Part shown: positions 9,266 to 17,360 of the stretch, piece after piece | How positions within the stretch are numbered: position 1 is the stretch's first letter | How the letters are laid out: every line of letters begins with the position of its first letter | Assembly: GCF_006965485.1 (NCBI RefSeq) | Contig: NZ_CP041360.1 | Span: forward strand, 1,674,001 to 1,738,000 | From: Spirosoma sp. KCTC 42546 | GTDB taxonomy: Bacteria; Bacteroidota; Bacteroidia; Cytophagales; Spirosomataceae | Reading direction: 5' to 3' | Length of the DNA: 64,000 bases | Translations under genes and position numbers: made by a program | Notes under the pieces: generated by a model | What the model was told of the DNA's origin: nothing | Database searches by the model: none | What the model saw: the letters and a program-made list of their open reading frames with translations, nothing else

Positions 9266-10300
9266 ATGAACGAGAATAATTATCCTAAACTCCACAACGC
9301 CATGTGGCCGGGTGTTGTTGGAAAAGGCCCCGATTCCGAGCCCGTTGTTGGTTTCGATACGATGCTGGAGCTAACAGCTGCGGCTGAAGTAGATGGGGTA
9401 AAATTCGATGGTGTTGATCTGGCGCTCTTCGAACATATCGATGTCAATATATCGGATGATGAGATTAAAAAACTAGCCGATAAAGTAGGCGGCTATAACC
9501 TGAAAATTGGCTCGTTGGTGGCGCCAATCTGGGGAGGCCCAGCTATGGGTAGTAAAGAAGACCGCGCCAACTTTGTTGAGATGGTGCGTAAATCTTGCCA
9601 CATCGGTCAGAAACTAACCGAACTCGGTATTCGTCCCAGTGGTGTAGTGCGTATCGACTCCGCCAGTTCTCCGCACGATTGGGATGCCGATCCAACCGGG
9701 AATACTAAACTAATTGCCCAGACATTCCGCGAAGCCTGCGATGTAGCCGCTGAATACGGTGAAAAGTTGGCTGCTGAGGGAGAAATTTGCTGGGGTGGCA
9801 TGCACAGCTGGAAAACCATGCTCGAAACGCTGGAAGCTGTTGATCGCCCAAACATGGGTTTCCAGGCCGATATGGCGCATACGTTGTTGTACACAATGGG
9901 CTACAACCGCGAACAGGACCGCATTTTACCCCCCGACTTCGACTGGAGCGACCGGGCCGCGCTCGAAGAAGCCCTTAAAACCTTAACGAACGCATTACGT
10001 CCCTGGACAATCGACTTCCACGTAGCCCAAAATGACGGAACGGTCTTTGGCTCGGGTTCGCACGATAAGACGGGTCGCCACTGCCAGGCATTGGACCCTA
10101 ATGGCAAACTCGATGTTGTTCACGATGCGGGCTACTGGCTCCGCGACGAAAACGGCGTGCTGACCAAAGCCTTCAAGCACATTTGCTGGGATGGTTGTAT
10201 GTTCCCCAATTCGGTGATGACAAATCAGCAGACCTGGAACGATATTCTGGCGACCATGATCAACGTCCGCAAAGCACACGGCTGGTATGAGGCCAGTTAA
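9266..10300 (+). CDS. Sugar phosphate isomerase/epimerase-like TIM-barrel protein
   Basis: A 344-residue soluble protein of the xylose isomerase-like TIM-barrel superfamily (AP endonuclease 2 family). Visible elements are [16 protein letters not shown] at the start of the barrel, the acidic-strand segment [17 protein letters not shown], the metal-site-like [13 protein letters not shown] and the His of [10 protein letters not shown]. Proteins of this type isomerise or epimerise sugars and inositols with a divalent metal. It lies directly upstream of a Gfo/Idh/MocA dehydrogenase, a common pairing in keto-sugar and inositol pathways. The exact substrate cannot be told. Confidence 0.85.
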   Translation: MNENNYPKLHNAMWPGVVGKGPDSEPVVGFDTMLELTAAAEVDGVKFDGVDLALFEHIDVNISDDEIKKLADKVGGYNLKIGSLVAPIWGGPAMGSKEDRANFVEMVRKSCHIGQKLTELGIRPSGVVRIDSASSPHDWDADPTGNTKLIAQTFREACDVAAEYGEKLAAEGEICWGGMHSWKTMLETLEAVDRPNMGFQADMAHTLLYTMGYNREQDRILPPDFDWSDRAALEEALKTLTNALRPWTIDFHVAQNDGTVFGSGSHDKTGRHCQALDPNGKLDVVHDAGYWLRDENGVLTKAFKHICWDGCMFPNSVMTNQQTWNDILATMINVRKAHGWYEAS

Positions 10301-10303
10301 CTT

Positions 10304-10394
10304 GTTTGAAGTTTGAGGTCTGAAGTTGGCAAACGAATCGGCTTCAGCAGTTTATGCCGGTTCGTTTACCAACTTCAGACCTCAAACTCCAAAC
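10304..10394. repeat. Inverted repeat with about 38-base arms
   Basis: GTTTGAAGTTTGAGGTCTGA begins the left arm and its near complement ends at 10394, with single-base differences. It fills the gap between the TIM-barrel and oxidoreductase genes. Its sequence is unlike the neighbouring gap palindromes except for the GTTTGAGG element. Confidence 0.8.
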
Positions 10395-10411
10395 CTCAAA
10401 CCCTATAAAAC

Positions 10412-11575
10412 ATGGCATCTAAAAAAGAACTACGAATTGGTTTAATCGGCACCGGATTTATGGGCCGAACACACTCCAACGGCTATAATCGAGTCCCTAA
10501 TTTCTTTCCCGATCTGGAATACACGCCGGTTTTGAAAGCCGTCTGTTCGCGCAATGCCCAAAAAGTGCAGGCGTTTGCTGACCAGTGGGGGTACGAATCT
10601 ATCGAAACCGATTGGAAAGCGATGATTGCCCGGGATGATATCGACGCCATCGACATCTGTACCCCCAACGATTCGCACGCCGAAATTGCGATTGCCGCGG
10701 CTAAAGCCGGGAAGATGATCCTCTGCGAAAAGCCATTGGCTCGTACAGTAGCCGAAGCCCAACAAATGGTCGATGCGGTTGACGAAGCGGGTGTTGCCAA
10801 TACCGTCTGGTATAACTACCGGCGTATTCCTGCCGTCTCGTTGGCGAAACAAATTATCGATTCGGGTAAACTAGGCCGGATTTTCCATTACCGGGCTAAT
10901 TTTCTGCAGGATTGGACCATTAGCGCCGAGGTTCCGCAGGGTGGCACGGGCACCTGGCGTATGGACGTTGAAGCTGCTGGGTCTGGTGTAACGGGCGACC
11001 TACTAGCGCATTGCATCGACACGGCTATGTGGTTGAACGGTACCATTAAAGATGTATCGGCAGTTACCGAAACCTTCGTCAAAGAGCGCTTTCACCAGGG
11101 AACCGGGAAAGTAGAACCAGTCGGCATCGATGATGCCTGTATCTTCCATTGCCATTTCGAGAATGGTTCGTTAGGCCTGTTCGAGTCGACGCGCTATGCT
11201 CGTGGCCACAAAGCCCTGTACACGCTGGAAATCAATGGCGAAAATGCCTCTATCCGTTGGGATTTACACGACCTGAATCGCCTGGAGTACTTCGATTATG
11301 CCGATGACGGAATTGTACGCGGCTGGCGGTCGATTCACGTAACGGATGGTGATCAGCCCTACATGGATAAATGGTGGGTTCCCGGATTAGGCATCGGCTA
11401 CGAACACAGCTTTATTCATCAGGTTGCAGATTTTCTGAAAAGTCTGGAAACCGGTACGCCCTGTTCGCCCAACTTCCAGGACGCCCTAGAAACCCAGAAA
11501 GTCTGTGAAGCCGTCATTGAATCAGCCAACTCCCGAAGTTGGAAGGATACGGGTGTTGAAGAGTTTACACAGTAA
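10412..11575 (+). CDS. Gfo/Idh/MocA family NAD(P)-dependent oxidoreductase
   Basis: A 387-residue soluble dehydrogenase. The N-terminal Rossmann domain has the dinucleotide motif GLIGTGFMG at residues 9-17 and the family signature CEKPLA near residue 108-113. The C-terminal alpha/beta domain has the catalytic-type segment [14 protein letters not shown]. Such enzymes oxidise ring hydroxyls of sugars and inositols, including oxidation of glycosides to 3-keto forms. That function would match the DUF1080 hydrolase in the same run. No Tat signal is present, so it acts in the cytoplasm. Confidence 0.92.
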   Translation: MASKKELRIGLIGTGFMGRTHSNGYNRVPNFFPDLEYTPVLKAVCSRNAQKVQAFADQWGYESIETDWKAMIARDDIDAIDICTPNDSHAEIAIAAAKAGKMILCEKPLARTVAEAQQMVDAVDEAGVANTVWYNYRRIPAVSLAKQIIDSGKLGRIFHYRANFLQDWTISAEVPQGGTGTWRMDVEAAGSGVTGDLLAHCIDTAMWLNGTIKDVSAVTETFVKERFHQGTGKVEPVGIDDACIFHCHFENGSLGLFESTRYARGHKALYTLEINGENASIRWDLHDLNRLEYFDYADDGIVRGWRSIHVTDGDQPYMDKWWVPGLGIGYEHSFIHQVADFLKSLETGTPCSPNFQDALETQKVCEAVIESANSRSWKDTGVEEFTQ

Positions 11576-11593
11576 AAGATTGAATTTTTAATC

Positions 11594-11741
11594 CCGTAGG
11601 GATGACCTGTCAATAGTAAAGAGATTTCCCAAAAACATAGCGCCGTAGGTGCGACCTAATTGTTAATTAAATTAGGCCGCACCTACGGCGCTATAAATAA
11701 TAGGTAGCCGTACTATTTCTATTAACAGGTCGGGCCTACGG
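11594..11741. repeat. Nested inverted repeat upstream of the ABC transporter genes
   Basis: An inner near-perfect hairpin at 11637-11694 (arms ATAGCGCCGTAGGTGCG and so on) is enclosed by weaker outer arms CCGTAGGGATGACCTGT and ACAGGTCGGGCCTACGG. A CCCTTTTT run follows at 11742, so it could end transcription from the oxidoreductase. Confidence 0.75.
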
Positions 11742-11776
11742 CCCTTTTTGCTAGATTCATAGCTACTATCGCTATT

Positions 11777-13276
11777 ATGGTTTCTCCCCAAGACTACATC
11801 CTTCAGGTGCGTGGACTGACGAAGATATTCGCCGGTGTGGTGGCGCTGGATAATGTTCAACTGGACATTCGTAAGGGTGAAGTGCACGCGCTGATGGGGG
11901 AGAATGGAGCAGGGAAGTCTACGTTAATGAAGATTCTGATGGGTCTTCTGAAGCCCGATTCTGGCGAAGTGAGTTTTGATGGTAACGACTTAACGACCAG
12001 CCATGTCAGGGATGTTATCAAGAAGGGTATTTCCATGATTCATCAGGAAATGCTGGTCGTTCCTGAATTAACGGTCGCTCAGAATATCTTTCTTGGTCGG
12101 GAAACAAAAGGCAAGCTGTTTAGCTGGTTGAATGACCGAAATCTAACTGAACAGGCAGGTCAGCTCCTTAAGGAGATGGGAGTGAGTATACGCCCTGATA
12201 TTCAGATGAAATACCTGAGCGTGGCGGAGATGCAGATGGTCGAAATTGCCAAAGCCATCTCGAACAATGCCAGGGTAATTATCATGGATGAACCCACCTC
12301 CGCCCTGTCCGACAAAGAAGTGGCTACGTTGTTTGGCATCATCAGTGACCTAAAGCAAAAGGGCGTGGCCATCATTTATATCTCCCACAAAATGGAGGAG
12401 ATTTTCACCATCGCCGATACGATTACGGTGCTTCGCGATGGAAAATACATTGCTACCAGACCTGCTGCCGAATTCGATATTAATACGCTGATCACAATGA
12501 TGGTGGGTCGCGAGATCAACAGCCTCTTCCCGACATCCAGCGTACATCCAGGAAAAGAGGTGTTGTCTGTGAAGAGGCTGGGCCGGAAAGGTAAATTCTC
12601 CGACATTAGTTTTGAGGTTCATGAAGGCGAAATTCTGGGTATTGCTGGCCTGATGGGCGCGGGCAGAACAGAGGTTGCCTGTGCCATTTATGGTCTCGAT
12701 CCGGCCGATAGCGGTGAACTATATATCAAGGGTGAACAGATTTTTATAAACACACCGCAGGACGCTATCCAACATGGAATCGGCTATGTGAGCGAAGACC
12801 GGAAGAAGTTTGGCTTTATTCCCCGTCTGTCGGTTCGGGAAAACATCACGTTAGCCAGCCTGCCGAAACATGCCAAAGGGTTTCTGGTTCAGGCAAAAAG
12901 TGAGTCGGAAACAGCCAATACCATGATGACTGATTTACGGATAAAAGCGTCCAGTTCAAATCAGCCAGTAACGCAATTGAGTGGTGGTAACCAGCAGAAA
13001 GTAGTCATCGGCAAAATACTGCTTTCGTCTCCATCGCTCATTATTCTCGACGAACCAACCCGGGGCATCGATATTGGTGCGAAGGCTGAAATTTACAAGC
13101 TCATCAACCAACTAAAAGAATCGGGAACGGCAATCATCCTGATCTCATCCGAACTACCCGAACTGCTTGGCATGAGCGATCGGATACTCGTGTTGGCGAA
13201 GGGAAAACAAACGGCTATGCTTTCGGCGAAGGAAGCCACGCAGGAAACGATCATGCATTATGCAATGGAGCAGTAA
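11777..13276 (+). CDS. Ribose/simple-sugar ABC transporter, fused duplicate ATP-binding subunit
   Basis: A 499-residue RbsA/MglA/XylG-type ATPase with two ABC domains in one chain. The first domain has Walker A GENGAGKST at 41-49 and the signature-like YLSVAEMQMVEIAKAI. The second has the classical LSGGNQQKVVIGKILL and the strongly conserved DEPTRGIDIGAKAEIY. It energises sugar import across the inner membrane with the permease at 13394 and the binding protein at 15279. Such transporters are less usual in Bacteroidota than SusCD alone, so the locus covers both membranes. Confidence 0.96.
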   Translation: MVSPQDYILQVRGLTKIFAGVVALDNVQLDIRKGEVHALMGENGAGKSTLMKILMGLLKPDSGEVSFDGNDLTTSHVRDVIKKGISMIHQEMLVVPELTVAQNIFLGRETKGKLFSWLNDRNLTEQAGQLLKEMGVSIRPDIQMKYLSVAEMQMVEIAKAISNNARVIIMDEPTSALSDKEVATLFGIISDLKQKGVAIIYISHKMEEIFTIADTITVLRDGKYIATRPAAEFDINTLITMMVGREINSLFPTSSVHPGKEVLSVKRLGRKGKFSDISFEVHEGEILGIAGLMGAGRTEVACAIYGLDPADSGELYIKGEQIFINTPQDAIQHGIGYVSEDRKKFGFIPRLSVRENITLASLPKHAKGFLVQAKSESETANTMMTDLRIKASSSNQPVTQLSGGNQQKVVIGKILLSSPSLIILDEPTRGIDIGAKAEIYKLINQLKESGTAIILISSELPELLGMSDRILVLAKGKQTAMLSAKEATQETIMHYAMEQ

Positions 13277-13280
13277 TTAG

Positions 13281-13376
13281 TAAACACAGAGCGGTGCGCC
13301 GTTGCGACACAGAGAAAACAGAGAATAATATATTGATTTTTAACTATTTTCTGTGCTCTCCGTGGCTCTGTGTTTA
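13281..13376. repeat. CACAGAG-type inverted repeat
   Basis: Arms built of TAAACACAGAG...CACAGAGAAAACAGAG face TTTTCTGTGCTCTCCGTGG...CTCTGTGTTTA. The same word type makes the perfect inverted repeat at 27715-27790 and a fragment appears at 16245-16254, so it is a dispersed family. It lies between the ATPase and permease genes. Confidence 0.75.
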
Positions 13377-13393
13377 AAACTTAATCTTGATAC

Positions 13394-14365
13394 ATGGAAA
13401 AAGACATTACGGGTGACTACTATGGTGTTATACGTATTCGAAACGTGAGCAAATACGTCCTGCTGATCGTTCTGGTGGCAATTTGTATTGCCCTTTCGAT
13501 GACCACACCACGGTTTTTTACGGTTCAGAACCTGATGATTATTGTCACGCAGGTGTCTATCAATGCGTTGCTGGCCTTTGGCGTTACGTTTGTGATCATT
13601 ACGGGCGGCATCGATCTGTCTATCGGTTCGATTGTTGCCGTTACGGGCGTGGTAGCCGCTTCGTTTGCACACCCCGACACCTATCCGGTTATCGTTCCCA
13701 TTGGGGTTGGTTTGCTGGCGGGTCTGCTTTTTGGGGCGTTTAATGGCTTTGTTGTTACCCGTACAAAAGTGCCTCCATTTATTGTCACACTGGGCACGAT
13801 GACTATTGGCCGGGGATTGGCTCTGATCCTGAGTAAAGGGCGGCCAGTCTCTAACCTGTCTGATTCATTCAACTTTATTGGGGGTGGTAAAATATTGGGT
13901 GTTCCTACCCTGATTATTATCCTCGTAGTATTCTTCGTTATCTGCACGGTTATTCTGAAGAAGACCGTCATTGGCCGCTACATGTATGCCGTAGGCGGGA
14001 ATGAGCAGGCGGCTAAAGCATCAGGAATTCAGTTGAGTACGGTAAAGATGGTCGTTTATACACTATGCGGAGGATTGGCTGCTCTGGCGGGTATCCTGCT
14101 GACATCTCGTATTACAACCGGCCAGCCGAATGCCGGAGCCGGGTTTGAGCTGGATGCCATTGCCGCTGCCATCATTGGCGGAACCAGCACCTCAGGCGGA
14201 GCTGGAACGATGACCGGAACCTTGCTGGGTGCGTTATTGATCGGCGTAATTAGCAATGGGCTGGACCTACTCAACGTAACCTCCTATTACCAGCAGGTGG
14301 TGATGGGTATCATTATCATCGGAGCCGTTGTGCTGGATAGTTTAAAACATGGAAAGAATGGTTGA
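13394..14365 (+). CDS. Sugar ABC transporter permease (RbsC type)
   Basis: A 323-residue inner membrane protein with about eight to ten hydrophobic helices. Family landmarks are TGGIDLSIGSIVA at ~70-82, TLGTMTIGRGLA, the cytoplasmic loop YAVGGNEQAAKASGI that contacts the ATPase, and the C-terminal AIIGGTSTSGGAGTMTGTLLGA. It forms the channel of the importer with the ATPase upstream. Its partner binding protein is not directly downstream: a higBA pair on the opposite strand lies between them. Confidence 0.96.
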   Translation: MEKDITGDYYGVIRIRNVSKYVLLIVLVAICIALSMTTPRFFTVQNLMIIVTQVSINALLAFGVTFVIITGGIDLSIGSIVAVTGVVAASFAHPDTYPVIVPIGVGLLAGLLFGAFNGFVVTRTKVPPFIVTLGTMTIGRGLALILSKGRPVSNLSDSFNFIGGGKILGVPTLIIILVVFFVICTVILKKTVIGRYMYAVGGNEQAAKASGIQLSTVKMVVYTLCGGLAALAGILLTSRITTGQPNAGAGFELDAIAAAIIGGTSTSGGAGTMTGTLLGALLIGVISNGLDLLNVTSYYQQVVMGIIIIGAVVLDSLKHGKNG

Positions 14366-14387
14366 GAAGGCGTCTCTGTGGTAGCTT

Positions 14388-14747
14388 TTAATAGGCAGCT
14401 ATCAGGCTTTCTGCAGGAATATGAAGGACGGCGTGAAGTTTGCGAATCATGTCCAGACTAAGTTTCCGTTTTCCACTCAATATTTCTGATTGCCGGGAGC
14501 GTGTGCCTAAAATCTTGGCCAATTCGCTTTTTTCCTTTCCTAATTGCTCCAGTCTGAATGTGATTGCTTCAATAGGAGTTGGCGCTGCTATAGGATAGTG
14601 TTTATGCTCATAGGCTTCAACAAACAGGGCTAATACATCAAGCTCATCCGATTCTGGGGAATCATCGACCAGATCCAGTTGCATAAGCTCGTAAACGCGT
14701 GCTAAAGCGGCTTCATATTCCCGCTCGTTCTTAATCACTTTTAACAT
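14388..14747 (-). CDS. higA: HigA-type antitoxin with Xre helix-turn-helix
   Basis: A 119-residue HigA-like antitoxin. The C-terminal half is a Xre helix-turn-helix (KSELAKILGTRSRQSEILSG, residues ~77-96, then KRKLSLDMIRKLH). It should neutralise the toxin encoded just upstream and repress the shared promoter. The first codons overlap the end of the toxin gene by 17 bases, which ties their translation together. It belongs to the toxin-first gene order usual for higBA. Confidence 0.9.
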   Translation of the reverse strand: MLKVIKNEREYEAALARVYELMQLDLVDDSPESDELDVLALFVEAYEHKHYPIAAPTPIEAITFRLEQLGKEKSELAKILGTRSRQSEILSGKRKLSLDMIRKLHAVLHIPAESLIAAY

Positions 14748-15042
14748 AATTGACAGTCTTTACGTCTATTTTATCATACTCAGCATGCGTGACAATCCAG
14801 ACGATAAACACAAGCTTTTTTTTGAATTCTATATCGGCAATCAGCCGATAGGAGTTGCCTTTAATATTGAAGACAAATCGCTTGCCCGTTATTACATCGG
14901 CACTTGGATAGGCATCAATAACATCATTGGGTTTCTCCCAATCGGCTGCTTCAACTTCCTTGTAAAATGCTTCTAAACTAGCTTTTGAGGTTGAATAAAC
15001 ACTGTAGAAACTGACAATGGTTTTCCGGGCGATCAATCTCAT
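14731..15042 (-). CDS. higB: HigB-type toxin (predicted mRNA interferase)
   Basis: A 103-residue small basic protein of the HigB type II toxin family, whose members cut mRNA on the ribosome. Recognisable are the N-terminal ARKTIVSFYSVY helix, the GKRFVFNIKGNSYRLIADI strand pair at ~53-71 and the C-terminal THAEYDKIDV, which is also present in the second HigB of this window (44489-44803). It is transcribed against the surrounding sugar transporter genes. Confidence 0.9.
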   Translation of the reverse strand: MRLIARKTIVSFYSVYSTSKASLEAFYKEVEAADWEKPNDVIDAYPSADVITGKRFVFNIKGNSYRLIADIEFKKKLVFIVWIVTHAEYDKIDVKTVNYVKSD

Positions 15043-15143
15043 TGCAAATGATAGTTTCTCAATGGTAGGTCGACTGTCTCATAGGCGATAGCTCCTTTGT
15101 CTACTATGGTCATTAGAGGTTTTTTTTGATCCCAATATGGGAA

Positions 15144-15151
15144 CAAATATA
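15144..15151 (-). promoter_or_regulatory. Candidate -7 box for higBA
   Basis: On the minus strand this reads TATATTTG, an exact match to the Bacteroidota TAnnTTTG -7 element, about 100 bases upstream of higB. No matching -33 TTTG was found at the usual spacing, so the call is weak. Confidence 0.3.
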
Positions 15152-15278
15152 GGTAATGAAAGTTCATATCGCTTTTATCTAAGCCAAAACCAGGCGAGTG
15201 TTTATCGAAACTTTATGATAGGTCGGTTAGAGCAGGCGGGTAAGGGTGCTTTATAGAAACAGATAACTTTTGATCAAA

Positions 15279-16232
15279 ATGCGACATACCTACTCGAGCT
15301 TTATTAGCTATTCTCTTTTCTTTATAATTCTATTAACAAGCTGTAGTCAATCATCATCCAGCGAAAAAGGGCAGGGTGGTGATAGTAAAAAGATCGTGGT
15401 GGGCGTCTCCATGCTCAGCATGCAGAATGAGTTTATCGTTAATGTCCACGATGCAATGGTGAAAAAGGCTGAAGCTGATGGTGTTGAGCTGATTACAGTC
15501 GATGCGGAGCGCTCGGCGTTGAAACAGGTTGAGCAGATTGAAAGCTTTATTGCTCAGAAAGTGGATGCTATTATCATGAATCCCTGTGAAGTAGAAGCCA
15601 GTTCGCCAGCCGTGACCAAAGCGTTGGCTGCGAAAATTCCGATCATTAATGTAAACTCAGAAACCAGTACGAAGCCATCCGCCTTTGTAGGCTCAGATGA
15701 TGTAGAGTCGGCCCGGATAGCCATGAAATACATTGCGGAGAAACTGGGCGGGAAAGGTAATGTATTGATGATGCACGGCTACATGGGGCAGGCCGCGCAG
15801 ATCAAACGGGAGCAGGGTGCCCGGGAAATTCTGAAGCAATATCCCAACCTGAAACTCCTTGCTCATCAGACAGGCGAGTGGGATCGGGCGAAGGCGATGT
15901 CGCTGATGGAAAACTGGATTCAGTCGTACGGTTCTCAGATCAATGCCGTTTTTGCACAGAACGATGAAATGGGCCTGGGGGCTGTAAAAGCCTTAACGGA
16001 TGCGGGCCTGAAAGACAAAGTGATTGTGGTCAGTATCGATGCCATTCCCGACGGGCTACAGGCCGTTAAGAAAGGAACGCTGGACGCCACCGTTTTTCAG
16101 AACGCTGAGCAGCAGGGCTCAAAAGCGATTGAAACCGCCGTGAAAGCCGCAAAAGGTCAGGCGTATGATAAAGAAACCCTCATTCCGTTTCAGTTAGTAA
16201 CGAAGGAGAACCTGGCTAAGTTCTTAAAGTAA
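15279..16232 (+). CDS. Periplasmic sugar-binding lipoprotein of the ABC importer
   Basis: A type I periplasmic binding protein (ribose-binding family) of 317 residues. The signal peptide ends at a lipobox, LLTSCS, so it is a lipoprotein. The two-lobe fold shows FIAQKVDAIIMNPCE, IPIINVNSETS and FAQNDEMGLGAVKALTDAG, all typical of this family. It delivers the sugar to the permease/ATPase at 11777-14365. ATG at 15279 is taken as the start; a TTG nine bases upstream is possible. Because higBA separates it from the permease, it probably has its own promoter in 15043-15278. Confidence 0.93.
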   Translation: MRHTYSSFISYSLFFIILLTSCSQSSSSEKGQGGDSKKIVVGVSMLSMQNEFIVNVHDAMVKKAEADGVELITVDAERSALKQVEQIESFIAQKVDAIIMNPCEVEASSPAVTKALAAKIPIINVNSETSTKPSAFVGSDDVESARIAMKYIAEKLGGKGNVLMMHGYMGQAAQIKREQGAREILKQYPNLKLLAHQTGEWDRAKAMSLMENWIQSYGSQINAVFAQNDEMGLGAVKALTDAGLKDKVIVVSIDAIPDGLQAVKKGTLDATVFQNAEQQGSKAIETAVKAAKGQAYDKETLIPFQLVTKENLAKFLK

Positions 16233-16259
16233 AAAAGGTAATTAAACACAGAGAGCCGT

Positions 16260-16346
16260 TTTTTTGTCATCCCGACCTTAGGAGGGATCTCAAGCTTGAT
16301 TTATATGGGAGCTTGAGATCCCTCCTAAGGTCGGGATGACAAAAAA
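16260..16346. repeat. Perfect inverted repeat, 37-base arms, T/A-flanked
   Basis: Positions 16260-16296 and 16310-16346 are exact reverse complements, with arms reading TTTTTTGTCATCCCGACC... outwards and a 13-base loop. The gap lies between convergent genes, and the T-runs on both sides suit a bidirectional terminator for the binding protein and the epimerase. The GTCATCCCGACCTTAGGAGG word looks like a dispersed repeat. Confidence 0.85.
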
Positions 16347-16384
16347 GCCAAGAAACAAAAGTTCAAATACAGCATCCTCTGTGC

Positions 16385-17251
16385 CTAGCTTGAATACTTC
16401 GCCTGCATGGCCTTGATGAATTTGAGACCGTTTTCGGCAATGTCCCAGGGATCGTTGTACTCGCGCCAGACGTTGATCGAATTGGCGAAATCAACGTCAT
16501 TGCGGGTAAACGCTTCGATCGTCATCCAGCCTTTGTAGTCGATTTCGGCCAGTGTTCGGAAGGTATCATCCCAGGGGATATGTCCATCACCGGGTGTACC
16601 GCGGTCGTTTTCGCTGATGTGCACGTGCGCCAGTACGGGGGCAATAGTCTTGATCGCTTTCGGAAACTGCTTTTCCTCCATGTTGGCGTGGTGCGTATCG
16701 AACATGGCCCGAACATTCGGATGATCAGCCATGTGCACTAGTTGCGATAACTGCTCCATCGTGTTACATAGGTAGCACTCAAAGCGATTCAGCGCTTCGG
16801 GAGTCAGTACGATGTTTGCTTGCCTGGCGTAGTCACCAACAATGTGCAGCACGTCGGCGCTATGAGCGTATTCATCGGGTTGCGGCTCTCGGCGCGTGAA
16901 CGTAGCAAACGCAGAATGAAATGGGCCGCAGAGAACCGATGCGTTCATGGCATGCGCCCGATCGATGACACCTTTCAAAAAATCGACGGCCTGCTCTCGA
17001 ATTTTAGCTGATTCGCTGGCTGGATTTGAGTCGGGGCCAACCACCACTACGCAGGTACTTTGTAAACCCAGTTGGTTCAAATGATCGCCAAACTGGCGGT
17101 AGGCGGCAATATCTGTATTATCGACAAAGCATTCGATTCCGTCGTAGCCGATGGTTTTAAGACGCTCAGTGATCGGATTCAGTTTTTCGGACATGACGGC
17201 CGTCCAGGCCAGTACGTTGAAGCCGATAGGTGAAACTAGTGAATTGGGCAT
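16385..17251 (-). CDS. Ketose 3-epimerase-like sugar isomerase (TIM barrel)
   Basis: A 288-residue protein of the xylose isomerase-like superfamily, closest in motifs to D-tagatose/D-psicose 3-epimerases. The four metal ligands of that family can be placed: Glu in LTPEALNRFE, Asp in AMFDTHHANMEE, His in HVHISENDRGTPGDGHIPW with the substrate-binding Arg, and Glu in MTIEAFTR. It would interconvert ketohexoses at C3, which fits a ribose-type ABC transporter next door. It is first in a minus-strand set by position, but a palindrome separates it from the larger dehydrogenase gene. Confidence 0.82.
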   Translation of the reverse strand: MPNSLVSPIGFNVLAWTAVMSEKLNPITERLKTIGYDGIECFVDNTDIAAYRQFGDHLNQLGLQSTCVVVVGPDSNPASESAKIREQAVDFLKGVIDRAHAMNASVLCGPFHSAFATFTRREPQPDEYAHSADVLHIVGDYARQANIVLTPEALNRFECYLCNTMEQLSQLVHMADHPNVRAMFDTHHANMEEKQFPKAIKTIAPVLAHVHISENDRGTPGDGHIPWDDTFRTLAEIDYKGWMTIEAFTRNDVDFANSINVWREYNDPWDIAENGLKFIKAMQAKYSS

Positions 17252-17277
17252 TGGTTAAAGGTATTAGGGCACAAGTA

Positions 17278-17360
17278 AATGAATAATGGATAATGTAAAA
17301 TGAATAATGATAAGGTCAGTACATTTCCTATCCATTGTTCATTTTACATTATCCATTCGC
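17278..17360. repeat. Inverted repeat of the ATAATGTAAAATGAA family
   Basis: Arms of about 35 bases, AATGGATAATGTAAAATGAA against TTCATTTTACATTATCCATT, flank a short loop. The right arm ends one base before the stop codon of the gene at 17361. It shares its core with the palindrome between susC and susD (1082-1208). Confidence 0.8.
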
